Shown here: in pieces, positions 3,715-6,021 of the stretch
Position numbering within the stretch: position 1 is the stretch's first letter
Layout: the number at the start of each line of letters is the position of its first letter
Origin: T1Sed10-49 sp046498405
Lineage (GTDB): Bacteria; Actinomycetota; Nitriliruptoria; Euzebyales; Egibacteraceae
NCBI GenBank assembly: GCA_046498405.1
Contig: JAWOAS010000191.1
Span: 1 to 6,021 of the forward strand
Direction of reading: 5' to 3'
DNA length: 6,021 nucleotides
Notes under the pieces: generated by a model
What the model saw: only the letters and a program-made list of their open reading frames with translations
Told to the model about the DNA's origin: nothing
Database searches by the model: none
Made by a program: the position numbers and the translations under genes

Positions 3715-4830
3715 GTGGCCGACCGAGGACGCCGCGTCCTGATCACCGGGATCGCCAATCCCGTCTCCTGCCGGCTGGCCTCCCGCCTCGAGGCCGACGA
3801 GGGCGTGGAGTACGTCGCCGGCGTCGACCTCGTCGAGCCCGACACCCCCCTCGAGCGCACGGAGTTCATCCGCGCGGACCTGCGCAGCCCGCTCGTGGCC
3901 AAGGTCATCGAGTCCACCCGCGTCGACACCCTCGTCCACCTCGGGATCACCACGACGCCGGGGCAGGTCGGCGGGCGCTCCCGCATGAAGGAGCTCAACG
4001 TCATCGGCTCGATGCAGCTGCTCGCCGCCGCGCAGAAGGCCCCGCGGCTGCGCAACGTCGTCGTGCGCTCGACCACCGCGGTCTACGGCAGCCACTACCG
4101 CAACCCCTCGCTCATCACCGAGGACGTCGCCACCGACGCCCCGCCACGGTCGGGCTACGCCAAGGACGCCACCGAGGTCGAGACCTACGCCCGGGGACTC
4201 AGCCGCCGCCGGCCCGACCTCACGATGACGATCCTCCGGCTGGCCAACACCGTCGGGCCGACCGTCGACACGCCGCTGACGAAGTACTTCGCCCTGCCGG
4301 TCGTGCCGACGGTCCTCGGCTACGACCCGCGGCTGCAGCTGCTGCACGAGGACGACGCCGTCGGCGCGCTCGAACGCGCGACCGTCGACCCCCACCCGGG
4401 CATCTACAACGTCGCCGGGCCCGGGGTGATCTACCTCTCCCAGGCGATCCGCATCGCCGGCAAGGTCGCGGTGCCGCTCGCCCGCCCGCTCATGCCGTGG
4501 CTCGCCGGGATGCTGCGCCAGTCGGGCCGCGTCGACTTCGCCGCCGACCAGCTGCACTTCCTCCTCTACGGCCGGGTCGGCGACATCACCCGGCTGCGCG
4601 AGCGCTTCGGCTACGAGCCGCGCTACTCCACCCGCGAGGCGCTCGAGGCCTTCATCGAGGGCCAGGGCATCGAGCGGGCGATCGACCCCGAGGCCGTGGC
4701 CGCCGCCGAGCGCGAGCTGCTCGGCGCACTCCGGCGGCTGCGCCCCGCCGGTGGCGCCGTCGCCGCGGAGCAGGCCACAGGGCCCCGGCCTGCCGGCCCG
4801 TCCTCGGCTGAGCAGGAGGTGCGCCCGTGA
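3715..4830 (+). CDS. GalE2-like NAD-epimerase/dehydratase homologue (extended SDR), atypical active site
   Basis: This 371-residue protein has the extended short-chain dehydrogenase fold and whole-length resemblance, from memory, to mycobacterial Rv0501 (GalE2): EFIRADLRSPLVAKVIE (50-66), MKELNVIGSMQLLAAAQKAP (91-110), the serine region RSTTAVYGS (118-126), and MTILRLANTVGP. Two key sites are unusual. The Rossmann loop reads TGIANPVSCRL (11-21) where TGGxGFIGSHL is normal, so two glycines are replaced by N15 and S18. The Y-x3-K motif reads YAKDA (148-152): the tyrosine is there but the +4 position is alanine, with a lysine at +2. The annotated function UDP-glucose 4-epimerase should therefore be doubted. 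GTG at 3715 is preceded by GGGGAG with a 5-base spacer; an in-frame GTG at 3661 lies upstream of the candidate -10. The last about 40 residues are a low-complexity Ala/Pro/Arg tail. The stop overlaps the next start (GTGA). Confidence 0.85.
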   Translation: MADRGRRVLITGIANPVSCRLASRLEADEGVEYVAGVDLVEPDTPLERTEFIRADLRSPLVAKVIESTRVDTLVHLGITTTPGQVGGRSRMKELNVIGSMQLLAAAQKAPRLRNVVVRSTTAVYGSHYRNPSLITEDVATDAPPRSGYAKDATEVETYARGLSRRRPDLTMTILRLANTVGPTVDTPLTKYFALPVVPTVLGYDPRLQLLHEDDAVGALERATVDPHPGIYNVAGPGVIYLSQAIRIAGKVAVPLARPLMPWLAGMLRQSGRVDFAADQLHFLLYGRVGDITRLRERFGYEPRYSTREALEAFIEGQGIERAIDPEAVAAAERELLGALRRLRPAGGAVAAEQATGPRPAGPSSAEQEVRP

Positions 4831-5930
4831 GCGAGCGCTCCGCCGCCGGCGGCGAGGTCATCCCCCTCGACCTCACCCGCCGCCGCCCCCGCAAGCCAGC
4901 CCCGGCCACCCCGTCGGCGGGCCCCGCGGCCGGCGCCCGGCCGCGCTGCTCGCAGATGACCGCCTCGGGCCGGCCCTGCCGCAACTACGCCACGGCCAGC
5001 GGGCGCTGCATCGTCCACGCCGACGACCCTGTCGAGCCCGCCGACCGGGGGCGCCGCCTCGAGGAGGCCGCCCGGCCCGAGCCGCTGGCCGGCTCGGACT
5101 GGGAGGCGATCGCCGCCGAGGTCCTCGCCTTCGCCCGGCGCCGGCTGCTCGGCGACTACAAGGTCGATCCCTACGGCTTCGACCGCGAGCTCACCGAGCA
5201 GGTGCTCATGCCGCTGGCGCGGCCGCTCTACCAGCGCTACTGGCGGGTGCGCACCACCGGCATCGAGCACGTGCCAAGCGGCGGCGCGCTGCTCGTGGCC
5301 AACCACTCCGGCACCCTGCCCTTCGACGCGATCATGACGAAGCTCGCGCTGCTCGACGAGCACCCCGAGCACCGGCATCTGCGCGAGCTCGCCGCCGACC
5401 TCGCGCTGCGCACCCCGATCATCGGGCCGTTGTCGCGCAAGAGCGGCGACGTCCTCGCCCACGACGACGACGCCCTGCGGCTGCTGGCCGACGGCGAGCT
5501 CGTCGGGGTCTGGCCGGAGGGCTTCAAGGGCGTCGGCAAGCACTACCGCGACCGCTACAAGCTCCAGCGCTTCGGCCGCGGCGGCTTCGTCGAGGTCGCC
5601 CTGCGCGCCCGCGTGCCGATCATCCCCGTCGGCATCGTCGGCGCCGAGGAGATCTACCCGCTCGTGGCCAACGTCCGCTGGCTCGCCCGGCTGCTCAACC
5701 TGCCGTACTTCCCCGTCACCTGGCAGTTCCCCTGGCTCGGGCCGCTCGGGCTCCTGCCGCTGCCGTCGAAGTGGATCATCGCCTTCGGCGAGCCGATCGG
5801 AACCGACGACTACCCCGCCGACGCCGCCGACGACCCGATGGCCGTCCTCGAGCTCGGCGACCGCGTGCGCGACACCATCCAGCAGATGCTCTACCGCACC
5901 CTCATGGGGCGCCGGTCGATCTTCCTCTGA
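4827..5930 (+). CDS. PlsC-like lysophospholipid acyltransferase with an N-terminal Cys/His motif
   Basis: This 367-residue protein is predicted to move an acyl chain from acyl-CoA or acyl-ACP to a lipid acceptor at the membrane. The acyltransferase motifs are VANHSGTLPFDA (157-168; H160 and D167, i.e. H-x6-D rather than the textbook H-x4-D), GVWPEGFKGVGK (227-238, motif III region with E231-G232), and VPIIPVGIVGAEE (263-275, motif IV region). Residues 1-40 are disordered and rich in Arg, Pro and Ala. Residues 41-64 hold C41-x9-C51-x9-C61-x2-H64, a probable zinc-binding segment not usual in PlsC proteins. GTG at 4827 overlaps the epimerase stop, and AGGAGGT (4814-4820) sits six bases upstream, so the two genes are coupled. 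The pair matches the Rv0501-Rv0502 order as I recall it. The acceptor substrate is unknown; MGAT-like members of the superfamily also have altered H-x-D spacing. Confidence 0.87.
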   Translation: MSERSAAGGEVIPLDLTRRRPRKPAPATPSAGPAAGARPRCSQMTASGRPCRNYATASGRCIVHADDPVEPADRGRRLEEAARPEPLAGSDWEAIAAEVLAFARRRLLGDYKVDPYGFDRELTEQVLMPLARPLYQRYWRVRTTGIEHVPSGGALLVANHSGTLPFDAIMTKLALLDEHPEHRHLRELAADLALRTPIIGPLSRKSGDVLAHDDDALRLLADGELVGVWPEGFKGVGKHYRDRYKLQRFGRGGFVEVALRARVPIIPVGIVGAEEIYPLVANVRWLARLLNLPYFPVTWQFPWLGPLGLLPLPSKWIIAFGEPIGTDDYPADAADDPMAVLELGDRVRDTIQQMLYRTLMGRRSIFL

Positions 5931-5938
5931 GCCGCGGC

Positions 5939-5960
5939 CGCTGCCGTGGGGGTCGCAGCG
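5939..5960 (+). terminator. Possible terminator hairpin after the operon
   Basis: CGCTGC (5939-5944) pairs perfectly with GCAGCG (5955-5960) around a 10-base loop, eight bases after the acyltransferase stop. No T-tract follows. The position is right for an operon end, but the stem is short for such G+C-rich DNA. I see no gene between here and the right edge. Confidence 0.3.
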
Positions 5961-6021
5961 TCGGATGGTGCGTTCGTCCGCCTGGGCGGGTGAAGGCTCC
6001 ATCGGGCGGTGTGTGGGCGGG

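Noticed and set aside
2949..4076. Long minus-strand frame that would start upstream of the YbaK-like gene and run through the repeats
   Set aside because: It crosses the epimerase gene in antisense, the tandem repeats and an off-phase reading of the YbaK-like gene, and contains only Arg/Pro-rich sequence with no homology.
4623..6002. 459-codon open frame on the minus strand
   Set aside because: It lies opposite two well-recognised genes, is low-complexity (Asp, Glu, Gly, Ala, Val runs) as expected for the antisense of G+C-rich codons, and shows no family motif.

Overview
The window is two unrelated pieces of DNA joined near position 335/336. Positions 1 to about 335 are roughly 44% G+C by hand count. 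On the minus strand they encode the N-terminus of a MacB/FtsX-type ABC transporter permease of the kind typical of Bacteroidota. From about 336 onward the DNA is very G+C-rich (73% by hand count over 336-500) and reads as one actinobacterial chromosome. The join cuts a DUF2905 membrane protein gene just before its last membrane segment. It is therefore most simply a chimeric contig or a cloning/assembly join, not biology.

The actinobacterial part, left to right: (a) a truncated DUF2905 gene on the minus strand; (b) a VapBC-type toxin-antitoxin pair on the plus strand (AbrB-fold antitoxin, PIN-domain RNase) with a 26-bp imperfect palindrome across the antitoxin start codon; (c) a SAM hydroxide adenosyltransferase on the plus strand; (d) a second, unrelated toxin-antitoxin pair on the minus strand (DUF1778 ribbon-helix-helix antitoxin, GNAT acetyltransferase toxin) whose promoter -10 lies inside a 20-bp palindrome; (e) a YbaK-type aminoacyl-tRNA editing protein on the minus strand; (f) three tandem 34-bp repeats in the divergent intergenic region; (g) a two-gene plus-strand operon, a GalE2-like NAD-epimerase homologue followed by a PlsC-like acyltransferase.

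The actinobacterial assignment rests on the G+C content, the GTG/TTG starts with 4-base stop/start overlaps, and the epimerase-acyltransferase pair, which resembles the mycobacterial Rv0501-Rv0502 arrangement (recalled, not searched). The class is uncertain; uncultured or deep-branching Actinomycetota would fit.

The most interesting items are these: the epimerase homologue has lost both the Rossmann glycines and the YxxxK lysine, which suggests an atypical or non-catalytic protein translationally coupled to a lipid acyltransferase; that acyltransferase carries a Cys/Cys/Cys/His zinc-binding-like N-terminal segment and an H-x6-D motif in place of H-x4-D; and each toxin-antitoxin module has its own clear candidate autoregulatory operator. 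I see no complete new defence system, CRISPR array, insertion sequence or RNA gene.
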